Positions 35,498 to 48,720 are shown, counted from the first letter of the stretch. The stretch: DNA of 64,000 nt from Talpa occidentalis (GCF_014898055.3 NW_023601543.1:57056806-57120805), one strand, 5' to 3'. The notes: generated from the letters alone by a model not told the origin. Translations and numbers: made by a program.

Positions 35498-38400
35498 TCA
35501 GACCAGTGTCCCCGGGGTCTGGGGGTCAGAAGTGGAGGACTGCTCCCCCTCTAGCGTCAGGTCACTTAAACGAGCGCTCAGCTCCGGGGGGTACAGGAAG
35601 TCCGCGTAGTATCTTTAGAAGGGGTAGCAGGAATCCGGAGGACAGGATGGGAAGACAGAAGAGAAGAAAAGACGGACAAGACACAAAGAGAGAGAGGAAA
35701 AGAGGCTCGTTAAAGAGGTGGAGGCAGGCAAAGGACAGCTGCTGTAGGCTCTCAAGTGTGGGGCACAGCGAGAGGAAGAAGAAAAAGGCGAGGGGTACAG
35801 CTGGCCCTTCCTCTCAGCACCTGGTTTCAAGGTTCCCTTTCAGCTGACATGCATTACAGCTCTTCCCTAGCTTGGGAGTGGATGCTGCCAGCGGGCCCGA
35901 GACCCCTCCACTGCGAGCCCCTGGACTAATGTGGGTCGGGCAAGGCCTGCTGACCCTGTGCCAAGCCCGCAGCGAGTTCTCCCCTGCTCCAAGTCATCAG
36001 CTATCACTACTAGCTGCTCTCTGGCCTGGATACTTTCACCATCTGCCTCAAGAGACCCCAACCCATCAGTAAAAGCAACCCCCATACCTGCCAGAGACAG
36101 GGGGCGCCGTGAAACTCCTTGAGTGCGGGAGCGGTGCCTGGCTGGGGGCCCCATACAGCGCCTGGCCCACTTCATAGCAGCGGGCATGGAGGAAAGGTGG
36201 GTGTTGCGGGCCCATGTGGGGGAGTACAGGCCGGCGCTGGGGCCCCGAAGCCAGTCCCGAGTTCCGGATGTACCAGTCCCGCAGCCCCTCCAGGGCAAGG
36301 TTCTTGTGGCCACTGCGCTCACCAGCCGGGGGCACGCGGGCATGTGAGGGCATCCACAGCAGAGAGTTTGGATGCACCTCCAGACCCTCGGCAGCCTCCA
36401 GAGGCAGGCCACAGGGTTTGGGGCGGGTGGCACGGGTGTGGGGGTCCTTGCTGCGGAGGAGGGGGCTGCTGCTGTCAGTTGCATACACTGGCGGTGGGCC
36501 TGGGAGCATAGCAAGGAACCCATCCCGGCGGGAGAGGGGTCCTGGGGCCTCAGCTGCAGGTAGCAACTCCCCCCAGGCTGCCCCGCTGCCACCTCGGGGC
36601 AGGCCCCGGTCCAGGGAATAGTCCAAGAGAAAGTCCCCACACATAGGTGGGAGCCGGGGGGGCCCGCGGGAGGCAGGGGCAGCTGAGCTAGGCCGGGCAG
36701 CCCGGGGTGGGTCTGGGGGGCCAGCTGTGCGGGAGGAGAAGGCAGGGATTGGCTGGGGGCGCTCATACAGCACCTCACTGCTCTTGCAGACCGGGGGGCC
36801 AGTGGCAGGGGGAACCAGAGGTGCAGGTGGGGAGCCAGCTCCCCCACCAGCTGCTCGGTCCAACAGCAGGGCCTCGGAGCTGTTGCTACGACGGGTGCGA
36901 GCAGCAAAGAGGGAGGCGCGGTCGGAAGCAGGATCAGCCCGGGGGAAGCCCATCTGGGAGTCCTGGCTGCCGGACCATTGGCGAGAATGGAGGCCTTCGG
37001 GTCTGGGGGCAGAGGAGGAGGTTGATGGAAGTAGGGTCAGAAAGACCAGACAGACAACGTGAGTGTCCTCCCTACCCAACCTCTTTCAGAACCTTCACTT
37101 TCACATCTCCAAAATGGGCCCAGGATTAGAAATTGTGTGTCTGAATGAAGGTGATAGATACGAAGCAGGTGTGAGCCTGTTCCCTAAATCTTGTGCAGTG
37201 TTGTAAACCCATGTTACCTCAATTAAAAAAAAAATAGTATTCGCCTTAGCACAGGATCAGGACATAAACAAAAGCAGAGATGTGCTCATACTTTGACCAT
37301 TATTGTCCCAGAATTATTTTTCTTGCTTCAAGAATAAAGTAGGAGAAGTATATATATAATAGTGGTAGGTCACAGCCTGCAAAGGGCTGTGGTACAGAGG
37401 GCTGAAAATGTATGGGGGCAACTGGGACAGTTAGCTCTGAGGGAGATGTAAGTACATGCAGGGCTGGGGAGTGAGGACTCTTTCTAACTTATCTCATCCC
37501 TTGTCCCCTGCTCAGACCCTTTTCCCAGCTCCCCACTTTGTCCACCACAAAATCCTACTCCCTAGGCCTGGAATTCAAGACCTTTTTGAACTTTTTGTCC
37601 TACTACATGTAGGGACCACCAAAAGCTATCACCAAGTGCCACAAGGATGGGGATTTGGTTTTGTTCCCAGCCTGGAAGCAATAGGCACTCCAGCATTTTT
37701 CTTCAACAAACAGTAAGGAATAATAGTTAAAAACACAGAATCCAGAGTCAAACTTGCCTGGGTTCCAATACCAGGTGTTCAGCTTACTAACAAGTTATTT
37801 CACCTCTCTATGCCTCATTTTCTTCATCTATAAAGTGACAACCACCACAGCACATACCTCATAGGGATCTTGTGACAATTAAATGAGCTGACACCAGACA
37901 GCACTGATTCCTACCATGCAGGAAGTGCTCGGTACATGTTAACTAGAACTTGGCCTACAATGTCTTCCCAAGGCAGATACACTTCACAGTGAGGAGCAGA
38001 GATTCAAAAAGGGAAATGCACAGAAGAGCCCATACTCAAACTCTGGTGTTTCTGTCCTTCAGTCCCCTCCCCCTTCTTTTCGATCAACTAACTCTTAGTC
38101 ACCTTTCAAAGCCCAGTCTCTCATGCCCCACACTCTCTGATAATACTCTTCCTAAAAGCCTCAGTTAAAACCAACATTTCCCCCTCTGGTGCTCAAATCC
38201 ACCCTGAGCCTCCTTACTTGCAGAGCTGGGGACCAGCACCCCGGGTGAGGACAGGGGTGGCAGGTACACTTCGCCCCTCAAAACTGGAGGCACTCCTGGG
38301 CAGCGAGCGTGTGGGGCTAGACAGAAATAAGAAGGCCAGGTTAAAGACTGTACCGATAAGCATGCCTTCCTGCCAGGCCAGACTCAGGGTCCCACTCCCT

Positions 38401-41017
38401 GCATCTGGGGAAGAGAGGAAACGGGTTCACCCTTACCTGGTGGGGCTGGCCACAGAGTTCCGCCGGCTCTTCAGGTCCCCATAGAGATCTGACGGGGGTG
38501 GTTTCCATGGAGTTCGCCGCTCAGGGCTGCCCCCAGATACTGCCCGCAGCTGGTCCCAGGCCTTGGGTGGCGAGGGACGCTCCACCAAAGGGAAGCAGCT
38601 ACGGGGATCCTCTGGGAGGAAAGGAGAAAACAGGGGAGGAGTCAATGAGAGGGGACCCCCACAGGTAGCGGGTAAAGCAAAGGGCAGGGGCTAGCGAGGC
38701 AGAGGGCTGAAGAGGAGCCAAGGGATGAGACGGGCACTGGGGCTGAAGAAGACAGGCAGGTGGGGGAAGCCAAGCAGAGGGGGGCCCCACAGGACAGGAC
38801 CGTGGGGCTAAGGAGGGGCTGAAGAGGGAAGGGAGGGCTGACCATCAAAGGATGGACGGGCTTGGGGAATAGAAGCCTCACCATTGTCATGGCTGGCCCC
38901 AGACTCTGACAGGGAGCTGCTCTCTGAGTGCAGAACTACATCTTCTACAGGAGAGAAGGGAGAGACCAGGCACGTCAATGCGAGGCCTAGTGCCATCCCC
39001 TCACACCAACGTCCGAGCTCCTCCACACCATATCCCTCCCAAGAACAGACCTTTTCCTGAGTCCAAGATCACCAGTGGCTTGGTTCTACACTTTCTGGTG
39101 CCTATCAATCAGTTCCCAAAGGCCCCACTTTCCCCAGGAGCCAGTTTACAACTCTTCTTAGTAGTTGGTCCTTCAGGTTCTGCCTACATCCCTCTCTCCC
39201 ACTTTCACCAGTGCAATGATGAGCCAAGTCTCACCTTGGCTGAGCTGAGCGAGGCGTGTGCCCAGGCAGACACCCTGGGCAGCAATGACAGTGCCTGTGG
39301 ACAGTGGCTGGGGTGACGGGAGCACGGGGAGGCCGAGGCGAGCACGGAAGTCCCTGAGTTGCTCCTCCAGCTCGTGCAGCCTCCGCAGTGCATCGGCCTG
39401 GACCTGGCGCCGCCGGCGGCGCTGTTCGGCACTCAGCTCAGGGGCCAAGGCCAGGCGGCGGGCAGCTGCTGCAATCTGCTGCTGCACAGACACCTCACGT
39501 TCCAGGGCCTCCAGAGCCAGCTCCTGCGGGACCCACCCAAGAGGATGGGATGGGATGAAGTATTGGAAATCCAGGGCAGAGCCCACCTATTCTGCAGGGA
39601 CTGTCTACACTGCAGGCAGGGCCTGCTCTTCCTAGGGATGGTCTATTCCCCTGGCGGGGGGAGCTTATTCCCTCTGGGAATAGAAACAGTTTTGTTTAGG
39701 GGTGAGAGGTCTATTCTGACAGTATCCTCAAGAAGGTCCCTTCTCACCTTCTCTCTCCTTCCCTGGGGCCAACCCCCTACTCTGGCCTCTGGATTTTCTC
39801 TAGGCTCCTCCTCCTCCATACTGGTCCCATCCCCTCTTATTCTCCATGCCCATCTCCTCACCTCAGCAGGGCACAAGGAGTGGTGTGCTGGGTTGGGGTG
39901 CGGTGGAGGGTAGGTTCGGGCGGGAGGGGGCCGCCGGCGGACTAACTGGGGCCGTTCACCAGGCCGCTCACCAGGCTCGAGCGGGCACTCAGGGGGCAGC
40001 TGGCCAGTCAGCTCCTGGAGGCAGGCAGGGGTCAGAGGCTACCAGGGTTAGTTGCGGGGATGAAGCAAAGCAGCAATGATTCCAGAAGCTATGGAAGTCC
40101 TATAGGGAGCCCAGCCCTGCTGAGTGCCCCAAGCCCATCATGTCTCTTCCTCCTCCCACAATCTCCACCAGGTAGGTGTGCAATGTAGACTCACCCCCTC
40201 AATGGCCCAAATCGCTGGGGCGGCAGGCAAGGAACACAGAGAGACCCGCTTTCGAGTCCAGAATTTCCTCGCTTTTATAAAGACGACATAGTCCACATGT
40301 ATATATTATATAACACTTCCTTTAGAGTGCAGGGCTGCGTGCTCTGAAGCACATTATTATTTCTGGCAAGCTGCATGGACATTCACACTAAGAGGGGTAA
40401 ATCGAAACTATAAATCACCCAGTGTCAGTTCAGGTCAGATTTTGCTGCCAAATTTTGGAAACAGCTTTTGTTTTTTGAGGTTTTTTTGGAATTCCAATTG
40501 TTGATACGGGACTGTGGGCTTATGTTATAATATTTTATTGTTTCTGAGACATCTGAGCTGAGCTTTGAGGAGCTGGAGGATAATAGGGTATCTACAGCTC
40601 AGCCAAGTACCTCAGTAACTACCACCACCTGCCTACCTAGAGGCTCCAGCTCCTCACATCCCACCCACCAACACCCTTAGAGTCAGGCCCTCACCGCCTC
40701 CTGGAGACACACTTTGCGTAGCTCTTGAAGTTTCAGGCTCAGGGCCTCCTGCAGGGCCCGCTGCCGGTCCAGCAGCCCCCGCAGACGCTCTGACTTTACC
40801 TGGGGGGTGGCCTCTCCAAACAGGGCAGCTGGACAGAGAGGGAGCCAAGATTAATGGGGAAGCAGGGCAACCTGGGGCAGCTGTGGGGCCAGAGGTCAAC
40901 CCTACCCAAGTGGGCAGTGGTGACTCAGAGGAGGAAATGAGGTAGCAGGAGAGGAAGCAGTCACGGACCTGGAGCATTGAAGGTGGGAGAGCTGATCAGC
41001 TGACCTTTGACTTCCAT
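35498..41017 (-). CDS. CCDC120: CCDC120, coiled-coil cytohesin/centriole protein (9 coding exons)
   Basis: Minus-strand coding exons in order: 41017-40969, 40828-40695, 40014-39862, 39523-39235, 38944-38882, 38611-38437, 38316-38218, 37002-36088, 35612-35498. All GT/AG, closing to 1,992 nt and 663 residues. The start is MEVKGQLISSPTFNAP. Coiled-coil stretches lie at about 25-60 and 113-185 (EREVSVQQQIAAAARRLA, RRRRRQVQADALRRLHELEE). The rest is a long Ser/Pro-rich disordered part, encoded mainly by the 915-nt exon. The C-terminus is YYADFLYPPELSARL then TLEGEQ and PQTPGTLV. Known role: binds cytohesins (ARF guanine-nucleotide exchange factors) and localises to centriole subdistal appendages; it shares the CUPID-type region of the family. 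The third coding exon has a tandem GERP-GERP (12-nt duplication). Upstream untranslated exons are not resolved. Confidence 0.96.
37725..37945 (+). mobile_element. MIR SINE, plus strand
   Basis: CCAGAGTCAAACTTGCCTGGG, TTTCACCTCTCTATGCCTCA and AATTAAATGAGCTGACACC follow the MIR order. It lies in a CCDC120 intron, opposite to the gene. Confidence 0.85.
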
Positions 41018-41359
41018 CCTGGTGCTACTGAGAGGCCGGGGCTGATGGCTGGACAAGGCCTGGCAGTGAGGCACAGGAGCCACTGAGGATCGCATTCGTG
41101 ATTCCCCCAAACCCTGCCCCTACCCAGCTTCCCACACCCCAGCTGGGAAGAAGGGGTTCCCTGATCCCACCCACCTGCTTGAACTGCCCTCTTGAAATCT
41201 GTGTATGTCTGGACCCACCAAGCCCTGGTACCTTGGTTCCCTTCCCATTGAGTGGGAGCACAGCAAGTGGGGAGCTGGGTGGACTTACAATGCCTCCTCA
41301 GAGGCCCATAGGCCACAGTCAGGAGTCTCACCTGGGGAGGGAGAATTAACGGTACAGAT

Positions 41360-41550
41360 TCAACTAACTATAGCAGCGGGCATTTACTAAGCACCTGGGT
41401 GCCAGAAACAGTAACCATCCGCACCACGGTTAACCTTCATAACACCCCTGTGACGGAAGTTCTGTGACGATTATCACTCCCGTGTTAGATTGAGGAAAGG
41501 AAGGCATAGATGTAAAATACGTTGCCCATGGCTAAGCTGTAGCCCAGGCC
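41360..41550 (-). mobile_element. MIR SINE, antisense
   Basis: GCATTTACTAAGCACCTGGG and GGTTAACCTTCATAACACCCC follow the reversed MIR consensus. Confidence 0.75.
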
Positions 41551-44094
41551 CACCCACCCCTACCCACAATCCCTCATGGAGCTGCTCCAATCCCACCAAC
41601 TCCTCCTAAGTTCCCCAGTCAGCCAGGCCTCCTTCTCTGCCCCCAGACACCCTTGCTGATCAGAAGCCTGGCCTGGCTGGCTGCCAGCCCTGCCTTCATG
41701 CCCTCCTCTAGAGTCTGTTCCCTCCCTCCCATATCCTGCTCAGTCCCCAGCTGGGAAGCCAGGTGATATCACCTCCTACCACTTGGCCTGACCTCAGAGG
41801 CAGGTGACAGGGAGGGCCTCACAAGGCCACCAAGGTCTCGTCCCCACCTACTTTGAAATCCACAGCCGAGATGATGGCCAGGTATGCGGAAGACCCAGGC
41901 AACAGAGGAGGCGTGGGCTGAAGCCCTTTCCTTCCCTGTCTATACATTGTGGGATATAGCTAAGCTACTAACATGGTGTCACCAGTTTCTTGGCAGTCCT
42001 CTGAACTGCCCCTTACGGTTGGTATCTCTCCCTCCACATCAGGGGCAGGGTCAGTCCCTATAGCCTTTTTGTAGATCCAGCAGCAGCCATGCCTTACAGA
42101 GGCACTCACATGCCCACCCTCCAAGGCCTGGCATTGCCTGGAATAACAGGATTTCCTTGAGGTCCCAGCTCAGCCTCCTCTGCCCCTTGGATCCTGGGGC
42201 TCCTTCCCCTGGCCTCATTTGGGTTTGAGGAATTCTCTAAACCTTCCTCCACCCCACCAGGAACCTCAACTCCTCTCCCATGGGCCGATGCACCAGGACT
42301 GTTCCCACATCCCAAGCCAGGCTGCCCCGAGCCTTCCTTCCCTGAGAGCTCGTGGCCTCCTGGGAAGTCAACAAAGAGTCCAGACAGGAGCTCTGACTCC
42401 ACTCTCTCAGTCTGACCTTGGGGACATAACTCAGGCCTGAGTCATGGGGTCACTAGGCAGGCTAGACTCAGGGTCAACGCCCCACTCCCCCACACCTAGC
42501 TCCCAAACCTCAGCTTCCGCTCTTTCTGTTCGCCTGCCCTGTGCACATTTGCCTTAGGGCCAGGGTGACCCTTCTCCCACCCAGAGAGGGCAAGAAGGAG
42601 GATCCCAGCAGCCCTCTCCCCAACACCCCCTCCAGACCCCTGCCCAGCAAACCAGGCCCTGGGTCTCCCCACTGGACAGAAGCCATGTCCTGTCCCAGAA
42701 TGGACTGTAGCAAGAGAGCTGCAGAGGCACCCCCCCACACCCAGAGGCGGGCCCAGCAGGTTTTTCAGGTCTGCCCTTCTGACACCACAGCGGAGAAAGA
42801 AATTCCTGGCTGTAATGACTGTTTACAACTAAGATACCTCACCTGGGTGGCACCCCAACACCCTCAGTAGGACCCCATTTCTACATCCTGCCACCGTCAG
42901 AGCAAATACATATTCCAGGTGTCTGGGACTACTCTCCACACCGCCCAAGGGGTCCCCCTGTCCCAGCTCTTGGTGAACAGATGGGGGCCAGGCAGGCAGG
43001 TGCCAGGAAGCAGTTACTCAATAGCCTGGTCTGGGCTTTCCTGGGGGCCTGGGCCCAGAGTAGGAGGTCAGAGGCTGCTCCTTCAGGTGAGGAAGGGGGA
43101 AAGGAAGTAGGGGAGTGAGTGGAGAAGAGAGACTCTGGCTTCTTTTCTCCCCCATCTCTTCCCCTCATCTATTTCAGGCAAGGAATCGGCTTCAGGTCAG
43201 GAAAAGAACTTGGACATTTTGGGCTTCAACCCTCTACTCAGGCCCACCCTCCCTCACCGAACAGGCACAGACCTGGTTCTCCCTCCCACCTTCACCCACA
43301 CAGGGAAGTTAGTATACCCCGTACCCCCTCACCCCACCCTTGGCCCATTGTTCCCAGGTGCTCACCAGTGCCAGAGAGGTGTTGGGGGGCGGCTTCGGGG
43401 ACCACCAAAAAACAGTTGTCTCAACCAGCCACGGCTCCAGCTGGTAGTGGCAGTGAGCTAAGCGTGCAAAGGCTGAGGCCGCCTCCCACTAGGCAATGGC
43501 CCAGCCTACCTGGCCAGGGCTGGGCGGCCCCGTACCTTTTAACCCTTGCTTGCCTGCCACCAGGGCTCAAGCCACCCATAAGGGCAGTCTTGGGGCCACG
43601 TCCTCTCAGGGTATTCGGCATGGCCCAGAAGACAGCCTGGACACCCCTCCCCAAATCCATACACCTAGCAGAGAACTGAAAAAGTAGGACTAAGGGTCGT
43701 GGGAGTGGCAACTACCTCTCCAGTTGCCCAAGTTCCCAGGTCAGACCCTGCCCGCCCAGCCCGTCCATAGGTCTTACCTGGGAGCTAGGGGTGGAGATCT
43801 GGGAGCTGCTAAGCACATGGGAGGCCTCCTGGGTCTCTTGGCAGCAGGTATCACATTCCTGAGGCCCTTACCCTTTCCTTCCAGGGCAAGGCAGGGATAG
43901 GAGAAGGTCTTAAAGCAACTCCCACCCACACAGGGGTAAAGGTTTCCCAGGCTGGGGACAGAGGGAGTAGACTTTTCTGAGGAGAAACCAGGTCTCAAGA
44001 CCCAGCCACCTTAAGCAGCTCCAGAAGCAATCATCCCATCAAACTGACAAAGTTCGCATGTGTTTAACCCCTCCGGACCCTTACAAACCTGGGA

Positions 44095-44220
44095 GGATGG
44101 TGTAGACCCAGCTCCTCATAGCCAGCTAGTAGATGCAGAAGCTGGGGCTCAGAGAAGTGAAGAAGCCGGTTCAGCTCACAGAGGCATAACAGCAGGTAGA
44201 ATCCAGACTTGAGGGTGGGG
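44095..44220 (-). mobile_element. MIR SINE fragment, antisense
   Basis: GGGGCTCAGAGAAGTGAAGAAG followed by AGCTCACAGAGGCATAACAG, then AATCCAGACTT; weak match. Confidence 0.5.
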
Positions 44221-45189
44221 GGGTAGGTCCTGGGTCGGTGGCAGACAGAGGTGACTCCTGCAAGGGAGGAGGAGTGGGAAAGGAGACTCATACTGCTTCC
44301 CGTCTAAGCTGGTCTCCCCCATTCCTCCCTCCTTGGGCCATTTTTTGGTCAGGAGTGGCTTCGTGCCAGCCAAAAATGAAGGGCTCTGAGTCCCTGTGAC
44401 ATACTGCTTCCCTGCAACACCAGCTGGGCCTGCCCCGGCACACACCACACACATCCTGCGCTCCATTTGGAACCATCTGCTCTGTGACCTCAGAGCCCAG
44501 GCCCAAGCCAGGCCCAAGCCAGGCCCCTGCAGCAGCCTGTGCCATGATGTAAAAGGGCAGAGTGAGGATAGGCTCCTCCCTATTTGGCAGGTGGGCCAAG
44601 ACTGGAGAGGAGTCCCTCTGTGTCGACGGTGCCCCACATACATGTTATTGAGGCCTCCACCATCCTGCCCACCTTTCTTCCTGGGTGTGAGATTTCCGGC
44701 ATGAGACACAAAGGCCCCTTTCATCATCCCCTCTCCCTGCCCGGGGCTGGTGGAGGTGGTAGCCACAAGGTGGGCAGCTAGGTGTTGGCGAAGCCTGTCT
44801 TCTATTCAGCACAGACCCTCCTGCCTCACGTGGGACACCAAGGATGTTAGGAAAAGGGATAGTTATAAAATCAGAGTCCAGAGGGACAAGGGAATCTGGC
44901 AACGCAGACTGAGTCTCAAGGTTCCTCATCTGTAAAACAGTAACCACTCGTTACAGAGCCAAGAGAGGCCAAAGTAACTTCAAAAGGTGTATCAAGAAAC
45001 TCATACCACATCATTAATGACTGTCAATAACAACAATAAACTCACTCACAGGTAGACGGCTGTGGAGGGGAAGAGTGGAGAGCAGGTAACGGAGTCACCT
45101 ACATACATCATCACTCTGGTCCATGGCTTTTAACAGCCTAGCAGATGGCCAGCCTCTAAGAGCCACCCCAGTTGGGGCCTGAGCCTTGC

Positions 45190-45420
45190 AGAGTGCTGGC
45201 AAGTGCTAGGTCTGGAATCCAACCTAGCTCTGCCACTGACTGGTTGCATGACTGCTTGAAAAAGTCATTTAACCTCTCTGTGCCTCAATGTCTTCATCTA
45301 TAAAATGGGAATGATGATAACAGTATGTACCTCACAGGGTGGTGTGAGCATGACATGAGTTAACACGTTTAGAGTTTGCATAGGGCAGTGCCTGGCTGTC
45401 ACAATTACAAGTATTCCACC
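45190..45420 (+). mobile_element. MIR SINE, plus strand
   Basis: Nearly complete: TCTGCCACTGACTGG, TTTAACCTCTCTGTGCC, TAAAATGGGAATGATGATAA, TGAGTTAACACGTTTAG and the AGTGCCTGGC end. Confidence 0.88.
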
Positions 45421-45449
45421 CAATCCAAACTCACGACTCAAATAGCACA

Positions 45450-46540
45450 GCTTTTTGAGACAGGGCTGGCATCCTTCAGCCTCACCTGAAACATCTGAAA
45501 TGGAGCTAGTTTTCCCTTGAATAACTTATCCAAAGCTCCACTATCTAAAATCAGAAATTAAATGTATTCAGATGCCTTTTTGAGACAGAGGTGGTATTCC
45601 CCAGCCTCCAAACCCTCCCTACTTGCTACCCAGACACACAACCCTCCCTACTTGCCAAACCAAACATCTCTGAAACAGAACCATCCCCCCTCATTCAAGC
45701 TCTCCCTACTCAGCATCAAAACCCTCAGGAACCAAATATATTCAGATACACTGTCTGAAATCACACTACCCAAATACAGCAACTGAATGCATTTGGATAC
45801 ATCCTTGTGATAGAAATTTGTGCCCTCCCCTTCTTTATGTCTTCTTTATTCACAAGGCAAAATGTGGAAACCAAATACATTTTACACAACACTGTACCCT
45901 TACTACCCCAACCCTTGCCAGCACAGTTCTGGAAAACGAAAAGATTTGAATACAGGTTTGAGTTAGAGACCTAGCCCTCATTATCTGAATTCTCACTACT
46001 CACTCTGTAAAATGCAAACACAAAATACCTTCGCATAAACTCGGTATCTTGCCCAATCTGAACTATCTGAATTCTCCCTCTCAGAACTCAGCTACCAAAT
46101 AGACTGGGAGTGAGAGATGCTTGTGTTGTCATTAAAAGGTTTGGATAGGGCCTCCCCGGTGGCGCAGCGGTTGAGCGCTGGGTTGCGAAGCTGCCCGCAG
46201 CCTCTGCAGCGCTGGTTCGATCCCCGGCTGCTCCCCGGCCACCAGAGGAGGGTCCCGCATGGCGCCCAGACCTCTCCTGCCGCCCGCTGCTCCCCTCAGC
46301 AGTGTACTTCGGTCCTTCTGCCTGCTCTGCTCCCTGCTCTGGCTCTGGTGAATTCTCTCACCCTCCCGCGCTTCTGACTATACCCAGTGCTTGCATAAAT
46401 AAATAAATCTTTAAAAAAAAAAAAAGGTTTGGATAAATGTTTGAGATAAATGAGATGGGTCTGGTATCTCATTACTCAAGCTCTCATTAGTCTCTATGAG
46501 AAATGCAGGCACATAACATAATGGAATAACACATTTACCT
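45450..46540. repeat. Degenerate tandem array, about 100-120 bp units
   Basis: Words recur in a constant order: TTTTTGAGACAG..TGGTATTCC, CTCCCTACTC, AACCAAATA..TTCAGATAC, TCTGAATTCTC. For example, TTTGAGACAG occurs at about 45,455 and 45,583, and CCAAATA-type segments near 45,735, 45,870 and 46,095. It is interrupted by the SINE at 46,148-46,421. Confidence 0.65.
46148..46421 (+). mobile_element. tRNA-derived SINE, young subfamily
   Basis: Target duplication AAAAGGTTTGGATA at 46134-46147 and 46422-46435, perfect. Full-length, with intact B-box GGTTCGATCCC. Confidence 0.95.
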
Positions 46541-47159
46541 CTATGCTACTGAAACTTCTCGTCTGTCCACAAAATCAAGGCGATTCTGACAGAGAGGGAA
46601 CCTCATGGTATAAACATTGTTGTTACCATCAGATGGGCCTGATTCTAATTAGACCAAGATTTGTACTGCTTACTGTTGAGAGAAGGGGAAGGAATCCCTG
46701 GCCCCATTCCACCCCTACCTAGCCCTAAAGTCTCTGGCCTAGAATGATCTTTATCTCAGAGTAGGAAAGCAGGGGATGAAGACCAGGAGATGGGGGGTAA
46801 CACAACTTAGAAGATTCACACATACCCGAGTCCCCTGAGTCCCCTGCCTTCCCCCACATGGGGCAGCCCCCTACCTAGCAAGGCTGGGAACATGATCCAG
46901 ACCTCACAGACTCCCAGAGAGCCACTGAATAATTTAGGGTGTTCTTTCACACATGGGGAGGGTAGGGGGCACAGGAACAGTTCTATGGCCTCCTGGGGCA
47001 GGGAAAGAAATGCAAGCTCTGTGTGAGATCAACGAGTGGGGGTGGGGGAAAATCACATACAAAAACCCCATCAGCTACACAGGGCCCACGAGGTTATGTG
47101 CTCTGGCTCATGCTAAGAGAAGCATTTGTGATGAACTTCAGAGGTAATAGGAATAGCAG
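46541..47159. other. CCDC120 intronic, nothing recognised
   Basis: No exon, RNA gene or confident repeat. Confidence 0.4.
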
Positions 47160-47960
47160 AACCTCCAAATCCAGGGGCAAGGGATAATGGGACCACTGTC
47201 CTGGGCTCAGAGTGAGGGTGTTAGGGAGGAGGGAGATCTGAACAGGTTAGAGGGTCATGGAAAAGAGTCAAATGGGGGCCTGAGGCTGGCAAGGAATTAA
47301 GGGAACAGGAAAGAGTATAGAAGACAAAGCAAACCACATTGTTGTAGGATGATGGTCAGGAGACAGGATAGAGAATGAGCCAGGATATTTGATGGTGTGG
47401 AGTCAGGTGCAGGACATGAGTCAGAGAAAAATCAGGGACAGCAGGGGATGAAAGAGCAGAGCAGGGGTCATCATCAGTATAGAACGAGTCAAAAGACATG
47501 ACTGGGGACAGGCCAAGACAGCAGTCAAGGGAAGGAATTGGAGAAAGGGCAGGGTCAAAATGGAGGTAAGGAGCAGGAAAAGACAAGGACAGAATGAGGA
47601 TCGGAATGAGGTCTGTCTTGGCACATGAGAAGATGGGAAAACTATGGGGCTGAGGGTGGGTCTAAAGGTGGTGAGCCAGATAGGATCAGATGGATAGTAC
47701 AGGGTGGGGACAAAGTAGGTAAGTTAAAGGTCAGGAATTTGTTCAGACCTAGATCAGATTGGTGTTAGGGAGACAGGACATGACTGGAAGGGTTCAGAGT
47801 GGACAAGAGTTTAAGAAACAGACGGTCAAGCATCAGGACAGAAACTAGGGTGATCGGGACAAGGCAAGAAGAGCTTCAAAGATAGAACAGCCAGGCAAGG
47901 ATCTGGGGTGAAGCCAAGGAACCCAAGAACAGAACTAGATGGGGTCTGGGATCAGGAGTA
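47160..47960. repeat. Degenerate purine-rich array
   Basis: Loosely repeated GTCAGG, GACAGG, AGGGTCA, CAAGG elements over about 800 bp, strongly purine-rich on the plus strand. No period could be fixed by eye. Confidence 0.55.
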
Positions 47961-48029
47961 GGTTTAGGGGAACAAAAAAGGGGTTGAGGATCACACCAAG
48001 CCGGAACATGGTTAGGTCAGCGATCAGAT

Positions 48030-48720
48030 TGGATGCCCTGAGGCCAAGACTGCCCGGGGTTCACGGTTTAAAAAAGGTCGTCAGGTCCGGCAGTGGTCCA
48101 GCGCGAGGCCACGGGGTCAGAGGTCGTAGTGCGCGCGCAGGTCCATCCCCCCTCCGAGTTTCCGGGCCCTCACCCCGCCCTATCTCCTCCCTTCCTCCCC
48201 AAGCGGGCGTTACTCACCGAGGGTCCTCGCCCCGCGGTGTAGGCGGGGTCGGTAGGCCCGGGGGGCGGCAGGTGGGCGCGCCCCTCCTTCGCGAACCTCC
48301 CCACCTCGTCCCTGGGCTCGTGCCTATTCCCCTTTCCTGCTGTGGGCCACGTTCAGCCGCGCGACTGTTAGCCGAAGGGGCCAGACTTAGCCGAGGGGGC
48401 CAGACGGGGGTGGGGGGTGGACGCAAGAAGGGGTGGAGAGGAGCCCCGGCTTGGTGGACCTGGGCCCCCGCCTTGAACTCCAATCTATTCCCTCCCCGCG
48501 GCACCACCACCTCGGCCGCGGAGAGCAAGCCTGGGGGTGGGGGGCGGGGCGGGAGACCACAGCAGCGGCGGAGACGAAATGCGCAGGCGCAAGCTCCAGT
48601 CTTTGCTTTTCCTGCCTTGCGAGCGCTGGGAGCGAACAAGCCGGGAGCGCGTGCGCACATGCTATCGCTAGGCCCGCGGAGCTCGCCCCTTCTGAGGCCA
48701 CGCCCCCTCAATGATCATCC
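48030..48720 (-). promoter_or_regulatory. CCDC120: CpG island and probable CCDC120 first exon
   Basis: Very CpG-rich. On the minus strand a strong donor (CCCTCG|GTGAGTAACG) ends an exon at 48,218, so exon 1 probably extends from about 48,650 to 48,218 and is untranslated. Contains GC-boxes (GGGGCGGGGCGGG at about 48,540) and an NRF1-type GCGCAGGCGC at about 48,580. The long plus-strand open frame crossing the island is not taken as a gene. Confidence 0.6.

Larger units (their letters stand above)
41018..48217 (-). other. CCDC120: CCDC120 5' region: untranslated exons and introns
   Basis: Between the first coding exon and the CpG island I see several minus-strand donor-like sites (CCCAG|GTGAG at about 41,327; CCCAG|GTAAG at about 43,777; CACTG|GTGAGC at about 43,362) that may bound untranslated exons; none is proven. 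The interval also holds three MIRs, one SINE and two diverged tandem arrays. The 41,550-44,090 stretch shows no confident repeat. Confidence 0.45.

Noticed and set aside
35867..36907. 346-codon open frame on the minus strand overlapping the large CCDC120 exon in another frame
   Set aside because: It starts with TTG, not ATG, spans the real donor at 36,087 and runs into the intron. The true frame is fixed by exact splice phase across nine exons.
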